A stretch of 64,000 bases of DNA, taken from Noviherbaspirillum suwonense. Its GTDB lineage: Bacteria > Pseudomonadota > Gammaproteobacteria > Burkholderiales > Burkholderiaceae_D. The position numbers and the translations under genes were made by a program. Below the pieces are notes generated by a model, which searched no databases, was not told the origin of the DNA, and worked only from the letters and a program-made list of their open reading frames with translations. Shown here in pieces: positions 26,781-37,281 of this stretch. Position 1 is the stretch's first letter; each line of letters starts with the position of its first letter. The stretch covers positions 1-64,000 of the forward strand of contig NZ_FXUL01000001.1 in assembly GCF_900182955.1 (NCBI RefSeq). The letters are read 5' to 3'.

Positions 26781-26797
26781 TAGCAGGAACTATGCCA
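26781..26797 (-). promoter_or_regulatory. Sigma-54 promoter of pepA
   Basis: The minus strand reads TGGCATAGTTCCTGCT from 26797 down to 26782. GG and GC are exactly 10 bases apart and 9 of the 12 fixed consensus bases match TGGCACG-N4-TTGCW. The predicted start is near 26770, about 40 bases before the pepA ATG. This agrees with the reported RpoN/PrsK/PrsR control of pepA in floc-forming bacteria. The remaining bases 26798-27041 hold no visible gene and could carry activator sites. Confidence 0.7.
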
Positions 26798-27041
26798 TAG
26801 AGAAACATGTTCATTTAATCAATTACTTAGCAAAAGTGCCGATTGCTCCCCATCGCTTTCTGTAAAGAAATTCGACAGATCTGCGTCTGGAAAGGCTGGG
26901 GGATTCTTCATGCATGACCTTAGAAAAGCCATGCAAGCGTCCATCGGACAGGCGGACGTGCGATGCCAAGGACGCCTGAAATACTTAAAGGGGAGAAATA
27001 AGGAAAACGAAACAGGGCGATAGCCCGGAAATTGAAATGGT

Positions 27042-27118
27042 TGGTCGGGGTGAGAGGATTCGAACCTCCGGCCTCTACGTCCCGAACGTAGCGCTCTACC
27101 AGGCTAAGCTACACCCCG
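27042..27118 (-). tRNA. tRNA-Pro (anticodon CGG)
   Basis: On the minus strand a 77-base cloverleaf includes the encoded CCA. The acceptor CGGGGTG pairs with CACCCCG, the anticodon stem CTACG/CGTAG holds loop TTCGGGA (anticodon CGG, reads CCG), and the T-loop is TTCGAAT. It stands alone between pepA and ispB. Confidence 0.96.
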
Positions 27119-27155
27119 ATGACCAATATGATGATGCTTGCGATGCCAACCGCTG

Positions 27156-28145
27156 CTAGTGATTGCGGTCGACTGCAAAGGCGCATAAGTTTACCAAAGA
27201 ATTTTTGAAATCGCCAGCCGGCAACCCGACAATTGTCGCCCTGGCTTTTGCCGCGGCGGCCACCGCCTGCTGCCGGGTGTATTGCAATGCGCCGGAGTCG
27301 GTCACCGCTTTCAAAACCGCGTCGAAATGCAGCTCGTCGCCGGTCTCTATGCAGTTGCGCACCAGCTCTCTTTGTTCCGGCGTGCCATGCTGCATTACAT
27401 AGATCAGCGGCAGCGTGGGCTTGCCTTCGCGCAGGTCGTCGCCGACATTCTTGCCGATATCCACCGCGTTGCCCGAATAGTCGAGCAGGTCGTCGATCAG
27501 CTGGAATGCCGTTCCCAGCGAACGCCCGTATTCGGCGGCGGCTTCGATCTGCTCGTCGTCGGCGCCGGCAATGACCGCGCCAAGCTGGGCCGCTGCCTCG
27601 AACAGCTTGGCCGTCTTCGAGCGGATCACCTGCAGGTAACGTTCTTCCGAGACATCCGGATCGTGCATGTTGAGCAGCTGCAGCACTTCGCCTTCGGCAA
27701 TGACGTTGGTCGCATCCGCCAGGATCTGCATCACGCGCATGTTCCCGATCGTGACCATCATCTGGAATGCGCGGGAATAAAGGAAATCGCCCACCAGCAC
27801 CGACGCCGCATTGCCGAACAGCGCATTGGCCGTCTTGCGCCCGCGCCGCAGCGACGACTCGTCCACGACATCGTCATGCAGCAGCGTCGCGGTGTGGATG
27901 AACTCCACGATCGCAGCCAGCGCGTGATGATCCGCGCCGCGGTAACCCCAGGCGTTCGCAAACAGCAGCACCAGCGTCGGCCGTATACGCTTGCCGCCGG
28001 CGCTGATGATGTAGTCCGCAATCTGGTTGACCAGAGGAACGTCTGAATGCAATTCGCGGCGGATCACCAGATTGACTTCCTGGGTATCGGCGGCGATGGC
28101 ATCGATCAGCGAGCGGAACGGAACGGTGGTTGGCGTGGCTGACAA
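27156..28145 (-). CDS. ispB: Octaprenyl diphosphate synthase IspB
   Basis: The 329-residue trans-polyprenyl synthase makes the ubiquinone side chain from IPP and FPP. The first Asp-rich motif is LLHDDVVDESSLRRG near residue 85, and the second is QLIDDLLDYSG near residue 215. GGKRIRP near residue 50 binds substrate. It is divergent from rplU, the normal proteobacterial arrangement. Confidence 0.95.
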   Translation of the reverse strand: MSATPTTVPFRSLIDAIAADTQEVNLVIRRELHSDVPLVNQIADYIISAGGKRIRPTLVLLFANAWGYRGADHHALAAIVEFIHTATLLHDDVVDESSLRRGRKTANALFGNAASVLVGDFLYSRAFQMMVTIGNMRVMQILADATNVIAEGEVLQLLNMHDPDVSEERYLQVIRSKTAKLFEAAAQLGAVIAGADDEQIEAAAEYGRSLGTAFQLIDDLLDYSGNAVDIGKNVGDDLREGKPTLPLIYVMQHGTPEQRELVRNCIETGDELHFDAVLKAVTDSGALQYTRQQAVAAAAKARATIVGLPAGDFKNSLVNLCAFAVDRNH

Positions 28146-28253
28146 GTTAAACCTGCTAGAAATCTTCGGGTGAGCGAATTATACGATGCGCGGCCATACC
28201 CGCCATGGCAGGGCCAGCCTAATGTGGACAGAGTAGCCATACCCTGCACAATT

Positions 28254-28282
28254 TTGACCCAACAGCTAAGCCCATGTATAAT
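28254..28282 (+). promoter_or_regulatory. Sigma-70 promoter of rplU-rpmA
   Basis: TTGACC (28254-28259) and TATAAT (28277-28282) are separated by 17 bases. The transcript would start at about 28289, giving a leader of about 85 bases before rplU. This is the strongest promoter match in the window. Confidence 0.85.
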
Positions 28283-28373
28283 TTGCGGTTTTCCCGATTC
28301 CGCAGGTGTTCCAAAACGCTGAAAAAGGCGTCTGCCAGGGGAAAAGTCCTTTAATCAATCGATGAGGTTTCAC

Positions 28374-28685
28374 ATGTACGCGGTCATAAAAACCGGTGGC
28401 AAGCAATATAAAGTTGTCGCTGGCGAAAAATTCAAAGTAGAACAGATACCGGCAGACATTGGATCCGAAGTCACGTTAGATCAAGTCCTCGCAGTTGGGG
28501 CAGGCGACACCATCAAGTTTGGTGCGCCGCTGGTCGAAGGTGCTACGGTCCTGGCTACGGTTTTGGCGCATGGTCGCCACGATAAGGTGAAGATTTTCAA
28601 GATGCGGCGCCGCAAGCACTACCAGAAGCACCAGGGCCATCGTCAAAATTACACCGAATTGCAAATCGTCTCGATCAACGGTTAA
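28374..28685 (+). CDS. rplU: 50S ribosomal protein L21
   Basis: The 103-residue protein starts [14 protein letters not shown] and contains [19 protein letters not shown], the rRNA-binding signature of bL21. The length equals that of E. coli L21. I chose the ATG at 28374, which follows GATGAGG; an ATG at 28362 would add four unsupported residues. It is the first gene of rplU-rpmA. Confidence 0.97.
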   Translation: MYAVIKTGGKQYKVVAGEKFKVEQIPADIGSEVTLDQVLAVGAGDTIKFGAPLVEGATVLATVLAHGRHDKVKIFKMRRRKHYQKHQGHRQNYTELQIVSING

Positions 28686-28722
28686 TCGTTGAGCGGGCTA
28701 ACCAGATACCAAGGAGTTTGAA

Positions 28723-28980
28723 ATGGCACACAAAAAAGGCGGCGGCACTACGCGTAACGGTCGCGATTCCGAGTCAAAGCGACTGGGCGTCAAGGTCTAC
28801 GGTGGCCAGGCGATCAACGCCGGCGGCATCATCATCCGTCAACGCGGCACCAAGGTGCATGCGGGCGAAAACGTCGGCATGGGCAAGGATCACACCCTGT
28901 TCGCCCTGGTCGACGGTCACGTGAAGTTTGCAACCAAAGGCGCGCTGCAGCGTCATACGGTCATCGTAGTACCTGCGTAA
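28723..28980 (+). CDS. rpmA: 50S ribosomal protein L27
   Basis: The 85-residue bL27 has N-terminus [18 protein letters not shown], which reaches the peptidyl-transferase centre, and the conserved [20 protein letters not shown]. No cleavable N-terminal extension of the Firmicutes type is present. AAGGAG precedes the ATG. It lies 37 bases after rplU and is followed by a terminator. Confidence 0.97.
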   Translation: MAHKKGGGTTRNGRDSESKRLGVKVYGGQAINAGGIIIRQRGTKVHAGENVGMGKDHTLFALVDGHVKFATKGALQRHTVIVVPA

Positions 28981-29018
28981 TCGAAAGATCACGCAACAAT
29001 GAGGCGCAAGCCTTCATC

Positions 29019-30180
<1,162 letters not shown>

Positions 30181-30200
30181 GCTGCATCGACATCCGACAC

Positions 30201-30219
30201 AGGGCGCCCAGGGCGCCCT
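30201..30219 (+). terminator. GC-rich inverted repeat between obgE and proB
   Basis: AGGGCGCCC (30201-30209) and GGGCGCCCT (30211-30219) are exact complements one base apart, followed by TTTATAATT. The stem would need to open its centre to form a loop. TATAAT right after it could also be the -10 of proB. Confidence 0.45.
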
Positions 30220-30253
30220 TTATAATTCCAACGCAGCCACTTCCCACACGTCC

Positions 30254-31372
30254 ATGAATTCCGTCATCCAGCAAGCAAAACGCCTGATCGTCAAGGTCGG
30301 TTCCTCCCTCGTCACCAACGAAGGCAAGGGCCTGGACCATGTCGCCATTGCCCGGTGGGCCGAGCAGATCGCGCACCTGCGCACGCTGGGCAAGGAAGTG
30401 GTGCTGGTGAGTTCCGGCGCAATCGCGGAAGGGATGCAGCGCCTCGGCTTCGAGAAGCGGCCGACCGGCATCCATGAACTGCAGGCCTGCGCAGCCGTCG
30501 GCCAGATGGGGCTGGCGCAGATCTACGAGACCAGCTTCCGGGCGCACCAGCTCGGCACGGCCCAGGTGCTGCTGACGCATGCGGACCTGGCCGACCGCGA
30601 ACGCTACCTGAACGCGCGCTCGACCCTGTTTACGCTGCTGAAGTTCGGCGTCGTCCCGATCATCAACGAGAACGACACGGTGGTCACCGATGAAATCAAG
30701 TTTGGCGACAATGACACGCTGGGCGCGCTGGTCGCCAACCTGATCGAGGGCGACGCGCTGATCATCCTGACCGACCAGCGCGGCCTTTATACCGCCGACC
30801 CGCGCCGCGACCCGCAGGCGTGCTTCGTCGACGAAGCCAAGGCCGGCGACCCGGCGCTGGAGGCGATGGCCGGCGGCGCAGGTTCCGGCATCGGCCGCGG
30901 CGGCATGCTGACCAAGATCCTGGCGGCGAAGCGCGCGGCCACGTCCGGCGCGCATACCGTCATTGCATGGGGACGTGAAGATCGCGTGCTGTCGCGACTG
31001 GCGGCCGGGGAGGCGATCGGCACGCAGCTGACCGCGCAGACGGCCCAGCTCACCGCCCGCAAGCAGTGGATGGCCGATCACCTGCAGACTGCCGGCAGCG
31101 TGATCCTGGATGCCGGGGCGGTCGCCAAGCTGACTTCCCACGGCAAGTCGCTGCTGCCGATCGGCGTGGTGGAGGTCAGCGGCGAATTCGGCCGCGGCGA
31201 CGTGATCACCTGCCTCGACGGCGAAGGCCGGGCGGTCGCACGCGGCATTACGAATTATTCAAGCTCGGAAGCGCGGCGCATCGTGCGCCGGCCATCGTCG
31301 GAAATCGAATCCATACTGGGGTTCGTCGAGGAACCCGAGCTGATCCATCGCGACAACATGGTGCTGCTCTAA
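30254..31372 (+). CDS. proB: Glutamate 5-kinase
   Basis: The 372-residue enzyme phosphorylates glutamate in the first step of proline synthesis. The amino-acid-kinase domain shows [32 protein letters not shown] and GTGGM-like [13 protein letters not shown]-terminal PUA domain (about residues 280-370) carries [17 protein letters not shown]. It is 74 bases after obgE. Confidence 0.96.
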   Translation: MNSVIQQAKRLIVKVGSSLVTNEGKGLDHVAIARWAEQIAHLRTLGKEVVLVSSGAIAEGMQRLGFEKRPTGIHELQACAAVGQMGLAQIYETSFRAHQLGTAQVLLTHADLADRERYLNARSTLFTLLKFGVVPIINENDTVVTDEIKFGDNDTLGALVANLIEGDALIILTDQRGLYTADPRRDPQACFVDEAKAGDPALEAMAGGAGSGIGRGGMLTKILAAKRAATSGAHTVIAWGREDRVLSRLAAGEAIGTQLTAQTAQLTARKQWMADHLQTAGSVILDAGAVAKLTSHGKSLLPIGVVEVSGEFGRGDVITCLDGEGRAVARGITNYSSSEARRIVRRPSSEIESILGFVEEPELIHRDNMVLL

Positions 31373-31379
31373 GCCGCGC

Positions 31380-31928
31380 TCAACGGTCCGAGCGGGTATT
31401 GATCGGCTGGTTGCCACGCAGGCGCTGCAGTATCGTTTCCCGGGTGCCGGAAACGCTTTTACTTTCGCAAAAGAAATCGAGCGCCAGCACGCCGTGCTGG
31501 CGGTTTGCCGCATTGCGCACGATCGGTTCCCACTGGTCGCGGCGCGACCGCGCCCAGGTGCCGTCGGCGCGGGCGAATGCATAGGACTTCCTTTCGAAAG
31601 TCTCGCAGCGTATGCCTTCGTAACTGATGTTTTTCGCGCCGGCCGGACTGGTGGCGACCATGGTGTAGCGGATCACGCCGTCCTTTCCGATGCTCAGGGA
31701 CTTTTCGTCGATCGCGAAGTTTTGCGTGGCGGTAGGGCTTACATAGAATGGAATCAGGTTGTCGGCGCCGGGCGTGGCCGGCAGTTGCACGGCAATTTCC
31801 TGCCAGGTCTTGCCAGTGTCGTCAAAGTCCTCTTCGAACTGGGATTGCGCAAGCGCTGGCGGCGCGCAAAAAAAAGCCGCCAGCACGGCGGCGGTCAGAA
31901 AAGCCGCGCCACGATAATTCAGGGACAT
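31380..31928 (-). CDS. CNP1-like family exported protein
   Basis: A 182-residue protein with a signal peptide (cleavage near ALAQ, residue 28) and the CNP1-like pattern: W-QE-AVQLP, FYVSPTATQNFAIDEKSLS, ISYEGIRCETFERKSYAFA and FFCESKSV with two conserved cysteines. Function is unknown; the family is common in betaproteobacteria. It is convergent with proB (7-base gap) and lies 7 bases after rppH. Confidence 0.85.
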   Translation of the reverse strand: MSLNYRGAAFLTAAVLAAFFCAPPALAQSQFEEDFDDTGKTWQEIAVQLPATPGADNLIPFYVSPTATQNFAIDEKSLSIGKDGVIRYTMVATSPAGAKNISYEGIRCETFERKSYAFARADGTWARSRRDQWEPIVRNAANRQHGVLALDFFCESKSVSGTRETILQRLRGNQPINTRSDR

Positions 31929-31935
31929 GGAAAAC

Positions 31936-32556
31936 TCACTTGTTGTTGGTTCCGGTGATGATCAGCGTCGTCTGTTCGCGCGTCTCCCGCAACTCGGCCA
32001 GTTCATGCGAGTCGCGTGGCTGCATCGCCGCGTCATGCTGTTGACGCAGGTAGCGCGCCGGCTGCCGATGCGCGCCCTGGCCGGGGCGATGAAGGAAGCG
32101 CGACAGTTCCTGCAATGCCCGCTGGTAGACGTCGCGCTTGAACTCGATGACGACGTCCAGCGGCACCCAATAGCTGTGCCAGCGCCATGCATCGAATTCA
32201 GGATGCTCGGTCAGGCGCAGGTTGACGTCGCAATCGCGGCCGGTCATGCGCAGCAGGAACCAGATCTGCTTCTGCCCGCGGTAATGGCCGCGGATTTCAC
32301 GCTTGATGAAATGGTCCGGAACCTCATAGCGCAGCCAGTCGCGCGTGCGGCCGATGATCTTCACGTGCCTTGACTGCAATCCGACTTCTTCTTCGAGCTC
32401 ACGGTACATTGCCTGCTCGGGTGTTTCTCCAAATTTTATCCCGCCTTGCGGAAACTGCCACGAATGTTCGCGCACCCGCTTTCCCCACCACACTTCGTTT
32501 TGCGTGTTGAGAAGAATGATGCCGACGTTCGGGCGAAAGCCTTCACGGTCCAGCAT
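31936..32556 (-). CDS. rppH: RNA pyrophosphohydrolase RppH
   Basis: A 206-residue Nudix enzyme that removes pyrophosphate from mRNA 5-prime ends to start decay. [17 protein letters not shown] opens the protein, and the Nudix box [20 protein letters not shown] is complete. [14 protein letters not shown] follows, as in RppH. The basic C-terminal tail (after about 160) is a variable extension. I chose ATG 32556, with GAGGTG upstream; an ATG at 32676 would add a non-conserved N-terminus. Divergent from proS. Confidence 0.94.
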   Translation of the reverse strand: MLDREGFRPNVGIILLNTQNEVWWGKRVREHSWQFPQGGIKFGETPEQAMYRELEEEVGLQSRHVKIIGRTRDWLRYEVPDHFIKREIRGHYRGQKQIWFLLRMTGRDCDVNLRLTEHPEFDAWRWHSYWVPLDVVIEFKRDVYQRALQELSRFLHRPGQGAHRQPARYLRQQHDAAMQPRDSHELAELRETREQTTLIITGTNNK

Positions 32557-32742
32557 GTTGCACCTCGGTTTTTCTGCGGCTGCAAGCATCCGTCCTGATG
32601 CGAATTGTCTGCATTGCCGTTTGTGCCGGGCGAGGTGCGCACGGCAACGGGGCAATTGCGCAAAGAGTCGGCGCATGCAGCCAGCTAATACTTTAAAATT
32701 GAGATGATTATAACCCTCTCTTTTTAAAAAGAATTCACCGTT

Positions 32743-34473
32743 ATGCGCGCCTCACGTTTTTTTGTTTCAACCCTGAAGGAAGCCCCGTCGGATGCGGAGA
32801 TCGTGAGCCACAAGCTCATGATGCGCGCCGGCATGATCAAGCGCCTAGGCTCGGGCATCTACAGTTACATGCCCATGGGTCTGCGGGTGATACGCAAGGT
32901 CGAGGCGATCGTTCGGGAGGAAATGAACCGCGCCGGCGCGATCGAAATGCTGATGCCGGTCGTGCAGCCGGCGGAGTTATGGCAGGAGACCGGGCGCTGG
33001 GACAAGATGGGGCCGGAACTGATGCGGGTCAAGGACCGCCATGGACGCGACTACGCGATCCAGCCGACGTCCGAGGAAGTGATCACCGACGTGGTCCGCA
33101 CCGAGATCAAGTCCTACCGCCAGTTGCCGGTCAACTTCTACCATATCCAGACCAAGTTCCGCGACGAGCGCCGGCCGCGTTTCGGCCTGATGCGCGGCCG
33201 TGAATTCACGATGAAGGACGCGTACTCGTTCGACCGCGACGTCGAGGGCATGCAGCGCTCCTACCAGCTGATGTACGACGCCTATGTCGCCATCTTCAAT
33301 CGCTTCGGCCTGCAGTTCCGGGCGGTGGCGGCCGACAACGGCGCGATCGGCGGCTCCGGCTCGCACGAGTTCCACGTGATTGCCGACACCGGCGAAGATG
33401 CGCTGGTGTATTGCTCCGGCTCGGACTTTGCCGCCAACATGGAAGCGGCTGAAGCGCCGGGACTGCTGGCGCAACGGCAGCCGCCGTCGCAGCCGCTGAC
33501 CAAGACGCCGACGCCGGGCAAGACCCGGTGCGAGGACGTGGCCGAACTGCTCGGGCTGCCGCTGTCGCAGACGGTGAAGTCCGTGGTGCTGATGGCCGAT
33601 GCCGCCGAGGAGGGGGGCGAGAAACAGCTATGGCTGCTGCTGCTGCGCGGCGACCATGAGCTCAACGAAGTCAAGGCATCCAAGGTGCCCGGGCTGGGCC
33701 AGTTCCGCTTCGCGTCCGAAACCGAGATCGTCGAGGCGTTCGGCACGACGCCGGGCTATCTCGGGCCGATCGGCACCGCCAGGCCGGTGAAGATCGTGGC
33801 CGACCGCACGGTCGCCAACATGAACGACTTCGTCTGCGGCGCCAACGAGGCCGGCTTCCATTACACCGGCGCCAACTGGGGGCGGGACATACCCGAGCCT
33901 GTTGTCTGCGACCTGCGCAACGTCGTCGAAGGCGATGCGTCGCCGGACGGCAAGGGCGTGCTGGCGATACAGCGCGGCATCGAGGTCGGCCACGTGTTCC
34001 AGCTCGGCACCCGCTATTCGGCGGACATGAAGGCGACGTTCCTCGATGTGAACGGCAAGCCGGCGCTGATGCAGATGGGCTGCTACGGCATCGGCATCAC
34101 CCGCATCCTGGGCGCGGCGATCGAGCAGAACTTCGACGACAAGGGCATCGTCTGGCCGGCGTCGATCGCGCCATTCGAAGTGGTGCTGTGCCCGATGGGC
34201 TATGACCGCAGCGCGATGGTGAAGGAGGAGACCGACCGCTTGTATGCGGCGCTGCAGGCAGCGGGCGTGGACGTGATCGTCGACGATCGCGGCGAGCGTC
34301 CCGGCGTGATGTTCGCCGACTGGGAGCTGATCGGCGTGCCGCACCGGGTCGTCATCGGCGAGCGCGGACTGAAGGACGGCAGCCTGGAATACCAGGGCCG
34401 CCGGGATGCCGCAGCCACGCCGGTCGCGCTGGCGGACATGGCGGAATTCATCCGGGGCAAACTGCAGGCGTGA
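32743..34473 (+). CDS. proS: Prolyl-tRNA synthetase, bacterial type
   Basis: The 576-residue class II synthetase carries motif 1 ([22 protein letters not shown] region), motif 2 ([22 protein letters not shown] region) and motif 3 ([16 protein letters not shown]). An INS editing domain lies between motifs 2 and 3 (about residues 230-400). The anticodon domain is at the C-terminus. It also serves the tRNA-Pro found 5.7 kb away. Its stop overlaps the GTG start of the next gene. Confidence 0.96.
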   Translation: MRASRFFVSTLKEAPSDAEIVSHKLMMRAGMIKRLGSGIYSYMPMGLRVIRKVEAIVREEMNRAGAIEMLMPVVQPAELWQETGRWDKMGPELMRVKDRHGRDYAIQPTSEEVITDVVRTEIKSYRQLPVNFYHIQTKFRDERRPRFGLMRGREFTMKDAYSFDRDVEGMQRSYQLMYDAYVAIFNRFGLQFRAVAADNGAIGGSGSHEFHVIADTGEDALVYCSGSDFAANMEAAEAPGLLAQRQPPSQPLTKTPTPGKTRCEDVAELLGLPLSQTVKSVVLMADAAEEGGEKQLWLLLLRGDHELNEVKASKVPGLGQFRFASETEIVEAFGTTPGYLGPIGTARPVKIVADRTVANMNDFVCGANEAGFHYTGANWGRDIPEPVVCDLRNVVEGDASPDGKGVLAIQRGIEVGHVFQLGTRYSADMKATFLDVNGKPALMQMGCYGIGITRILGAAIEQNFDDKGIVWPASIAPFEVVLCPMGYDRSAMVKEETDRLYAALQAAGVDVIVDDRGERPGVMFADWELIGVPHRVVIGERGLKDGSLEYQGRRDAAATPVALADMAEFIRGKLQA

Positions 34474-35108
34474 GCGGCTTTGCGCACGGTCGCCGGATGC
34501 TGGGCCGGCGTTTGCTGGCGGCAGCCGGCATGGCCGCCGGCGTCGGCCTGATACCCGCTGCGCATGCCGGCAACCAGAAGGAAGAGGCCCTGGCCGATTC
34601 GGTGCGGCTCGCGCTGTCGCGCGCGGTCACCGATTCGGCGCCGCCCAAGGTGCGGATCGACGACATCGACCAGCGCATCAAGTATCTGCACTGGCTGGGC
34701 GAGATGTCGTCGCGGCTGTCCAAGCGGCTGCCGGACCGGCAGGTTCGCATCGAACTCCTCGAAACCCTCTGGTATGAAGCCAAGCGCGCGGGGCTCGCGC
34801 CCGACCTGGTGCTGGGCCTGGTGCAGGTCGAGTCGGCGTTTCGCAAGTACGCGGTCTCGCCGGTAGGCGCCCGCGGCTACATGCAGGTGATGCCGTTCTG
34901 GACCCGGGTGATAGGCGACGGCGATCCGAACAAGCTGTTCCAGATGCAGACCAATCTGCGCTATGGCTGCTCGATACTCCGGCTTTACATCGACATGGAA
35001 CGCGGAGACCTGTTCCTGGCGCTGGGCCGCTACAACGGCAGCCGCGGCCGGCCCGAGTATCCGAATGCGGTGCTGGACGCGTGGAGGCGGTGGGAATTCA
35101 GCCGGTGA
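34470..35108 (+). CDS. Lytic transglycosylase, SLT domain
   Basis: A 212-residue exported muramidase-like enzyme. Its signal peptide contains a twin-arginine-like [19 protein letters not shown] and ends near AHA (about residue 33). The SLT domain shows catalytic Glu in [19 protein letters not shown], followed by [10 protein letters not shown] and RYNGSRGR. It cleaves peptidoglycan with 1,6-anhydro product formation. The start is GTG 34470, overlapping the proS stop, so translation is coupled. Confidence 0.9.
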   Translation: MSGFAHGRRMLGRRLLAAAGMAAGVGLIPAAHAGNQKEEALADSVRLALSRAVTDSAPPKVRIDDIDQRIKYLHWLGEMSSRLSKRLPDRQVRIELLETLWYEAKRAGLAPDLVLGLVQVESAFRKYAVSPVGARGYMQVMPFWTRVIGDGDPNKLFQMQTNLRYGCSILRLYIDMERGDLFLALGRYNGSRGRPEYPNAVLDAWRRWEFSR

Positions 35109-35123
35109 AGGCCGGCGCTTCGT

Positions 35124-35163
35124 CCAAACAAAAACGCCCGCTTGCGCGGGCGTTTTTGTTTGG
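35124..35163. terminator. Bidirectional Rho-independent terminator
   Basis: Eighteen-base perfect arms (35124-35141 and 35146-35163) contain ACGCCCGC/GCGGGCGT with flanking AAAAA and TTTTT. The loop is 4 bases. It serves the plus-strand lytic transglycosylase and the minus-strand SWIB gene. Confidence 0.95.
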
Positions 35164-35174
35164 CTCCTGGACGC

Positions 35175-35609
35175 TTACTTCAGGTGGCCGGAAATGAGTT
35201 TCGTCATCTCGAACATCGATACTTGCTTCTTGCCGCCAAAGACCGCTTTCAGTTTGTCGTCGGCATTGATGTTGCGCTTGTTGGCTTCATCCTGCAGCTT
35301 GTTCTTCTTGATGTAGTCCCAGACTTTCTTGGTGACTTCGGTGCGCGGCAGGGGCGCGGCGCCTACCACTGCAGCGAGGGTGTCGGACGGCGTCAGGGGC
35401 TTCATGAATGCCGCATTCGGAGCACGCGGCGTTGCCGACTTTGCTGCCTTGACGGCGGTCTTGCCAGCGGCTTTCTTTGCTACGGGAGCGCTGGACGCTT
35501 TTTTTGCAGGTGCTGATTTCGCTGCCGGGCTCTTGCTTGCAGCTGCGCTTTTTGCAGCTGGCTTCTTGGCGGCCGTTTTAGTGGCTGCTGATTTCTTGGC
35601 TGTTGCCAT
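35175..35609 (-). CDS. SWIB/MDM2-domain protein with histone H1-like Lys/Ala tail
   Basis: The 144-residue protein joins a Lys/Ala/Ser-rich N-terminal tail (about residues 1-62: repeated [14 protein letters not shown]) to a SWIB domain (about 65-144) with FMKPLTPSDTLAAVVG, EVTKKVWDYIKKN, NINADDKLKAVFGGK and VSMFEMTKLISGHL. SWIB domains occur in eukaryotic chromatin remodelers and in Chlamydia, fused to topoisomerase. The tail is typical of bacterial H1-like proteins. A nucleoid role is inferred. Confidence 0.9.
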   Translation of the reverse strand: MATAKKSAATKTAAKKPAAKSAAASKSPAAKSAPAKKASSAPVAKKAAGKTAVKAAKSATPRAPNAAFMKPLTPSDTLAAVVGAAPLPRTEVTKKVWDYIKKNKLQDEANKRNINADDKLKAVFGGKKQVSMFEMTKLISGHLK

Positions 35610-35779
35610 CTTCGAACCTCCTCACTATCGCATTGGAAAATTGCGCCATGTCACGCATCGCTAATAGTGGTTGCGTTTTGCAAGGTATGCAAGTCTTTTT
35701 TGCAAGTATTTTGGAGGAAAAGCGCGTTGTCGCAAACACCCTGTCTTCATAGGGAAAACAGGGGTCGCGGCCAGCCCTT

Positions 35780-37147
35780 TCAGCGCATGCCGGGCATCAT
35801 GCCTTTCATGCTGCGCATCATTTTCATCATGCCGCCGCCCTTCAGTTTTTTCATCATCGACTGCATCTGATCGAACTGGGCAAGCATCCGGTTGACGTCC
35901 TGGACCGGCACGCCGGCGCCGGCGGCGATGCGCCGCTTGCGCGACGCCTTGATCAGTTCAGGCTTGGCGCGTTCCTGCGCCGTCATTGAATTGATGATGC
36001 CTTCCATCCGCCGGACCTGGGTTTCGGCCTGGTCCATGTTGGCGCCGCTGGCGGCCTGCTGGAACTGGGCCGGCAGCTTGTCCATCAGGTTGGACAGGCC
36101 GCCCATCTTCTTCATCTGGCCGAGCTGCGCCTTGAAGTCGTTGAGGTCGAACTTGCCGCCGCCCTTGATCTTCTGCGCGAGATCCTGCGCCGCCTCGACG
36201 TCGACGCCCTTGCGCGCCTCTTCCACCAGCGCCAGGATGTCGCCCATGCCGAGGATGCGGTTGGCCATGCGCTGCGCATCGAAGGCTTCCAGGCCGTCGA
36301 GCTTCTCGCCGACGCCGGCGAACTTGATCGGCTTGCCGGTGATATGCCGCACCGACAGCGCCGCGCCGCCGCGGGCGTCGCCGTCGAGCTTGGTCAGGAT
36401 GATGCCGGTAAGCGGCAGCGCCTCGTTGAATGCGCGGGCGGTGTTGATCGCATCCTGGCCCAGCATCGCGTCGACCACGAACAGCGTCTCGATCGGCTTC
36501 ACCGCCGCATGCAGCGCGCTGATCTCCTGCATCATCGCCTCGTCGATGCCGAGCCGGCCGGCGGTGTCGATGATCAGCACATCATGGAAATGGCGCCGTG
36601 CATAGTCGAGCGCGGCGCGGGCGATGTCGACCGGCTTGTCGGTCGGCTGGGACGCGAAGAAGTCCGCGCCGACCTGCGCCGTGACCGTCTGCAGCTGGCC
36701 GATCGCGGCCGGCCGGTAGACGTCGGTCGACACCGTCAGCACTTTCTTCTTCTTTTGCTCGCGCAGGTACTTGGCCAGCTTGCCGACCGTAGTGGTCTTG
36801 CCGGCGCCCTGCAGGCCTGCCATCAGGATGATGGCAGGCGGCTGCGTCGCGAAATTGAGCTGGCTGGCTTCGACGCCGAGGTCGGCGCCCATCAGCACGG
36901 CAAGCTGGTTCTGCACCACGCCGACCAGCGCCTGGCCCGGCGTGAGGGAACCGATGACTTCCTCGCCCATCGCCTTTTCCTTGACGCGGGCAATGAATTC
37001 GCGCACGGCGGGGAGGGCGACGTCGGCCTCCAGCAGCGCGAGGCGCACTTCGCGGAGCATGTCGGCCGTGTTGGCTTCCGTCAGGCGGGCTTCGCCGCGC
37101 ATGGTCTTGACCACTTTGGCAAGACGTTGAGTCAGGTTGTCAAGCAT
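35780..37147 (-). CDS. ffh: Signal recognition particle protein Ffh
   Basis: A 455-residue SRP GTPase with an N domain and a G domain: GLQGAGKTTTVGKLAKYL, DTAGRL, TKLDGDARGG and KFAGVGEKLDGLE. A Met-rich M domain at the C-terminus (FDQMQSMMKKLKGGGMMKMM) binds 4.5S RNA and signal sequences. It inserts nascent membrane proteins through FtsY. It is divergent from the ccsA-like gene. Confidence 0.97.
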   Translation of the reverse strand: MLDNLTQRLAKVVKTMRGEARLTEANTADMLREVRLALLEADVALPAVREFIARVKEKAMGEEVIGSLTPGQALVGVVQNQLAVLMGADLGVEASQLNFATQPPAIILMAGLQGAGKTTTVGKLAKYLREQKKKKVLTVSTDVYRPAAIGQLQTVTAQVGADFFASQPTDKPVDIARAALDYARRHFHDVLIIDTAGRLGIDEAMMQEISALHAAVKPIETLFVVDAMLGQDAINTARAFNEALPLTGIILTKLDGDARGGAALSVRHITGKPIKFAGVGEKLDGLEAFDAQRMANRILGMGDILALVEEARKGVDVEAAQDLAQKIKGGGKFDLNDFKAQLGQMKKMGGLSNLMDKLPAQFQQAASGANMDQAETQVRRMEGIINSMTAQERAKPELIKASRKRRIAAGAGVPVQDVNRMLAQFDQMQSMMKKLKGGGMMKMMRSMKGMMPGMR

Positions 37148-37281
37148 GGAATCGGTTCTGTATCGAATGGGGAAGGGCGGGCCGGCAAGCGGCGGGAGAC
37201 CGTCATTTTACCCGATGCAGGCGTCCGGATTGACACTTCGGCGCGGTCGGCGGTGCCGGTGACATGGTGTAAACTTGCGCG

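Noticed and set aside
26826-26842. CGGCACTTTTGC as a sigma-54 site for pepA
   Set aside because: GG and GC are only 7 bases apart; the site at 26781-26797 has the correct spacing of 10.
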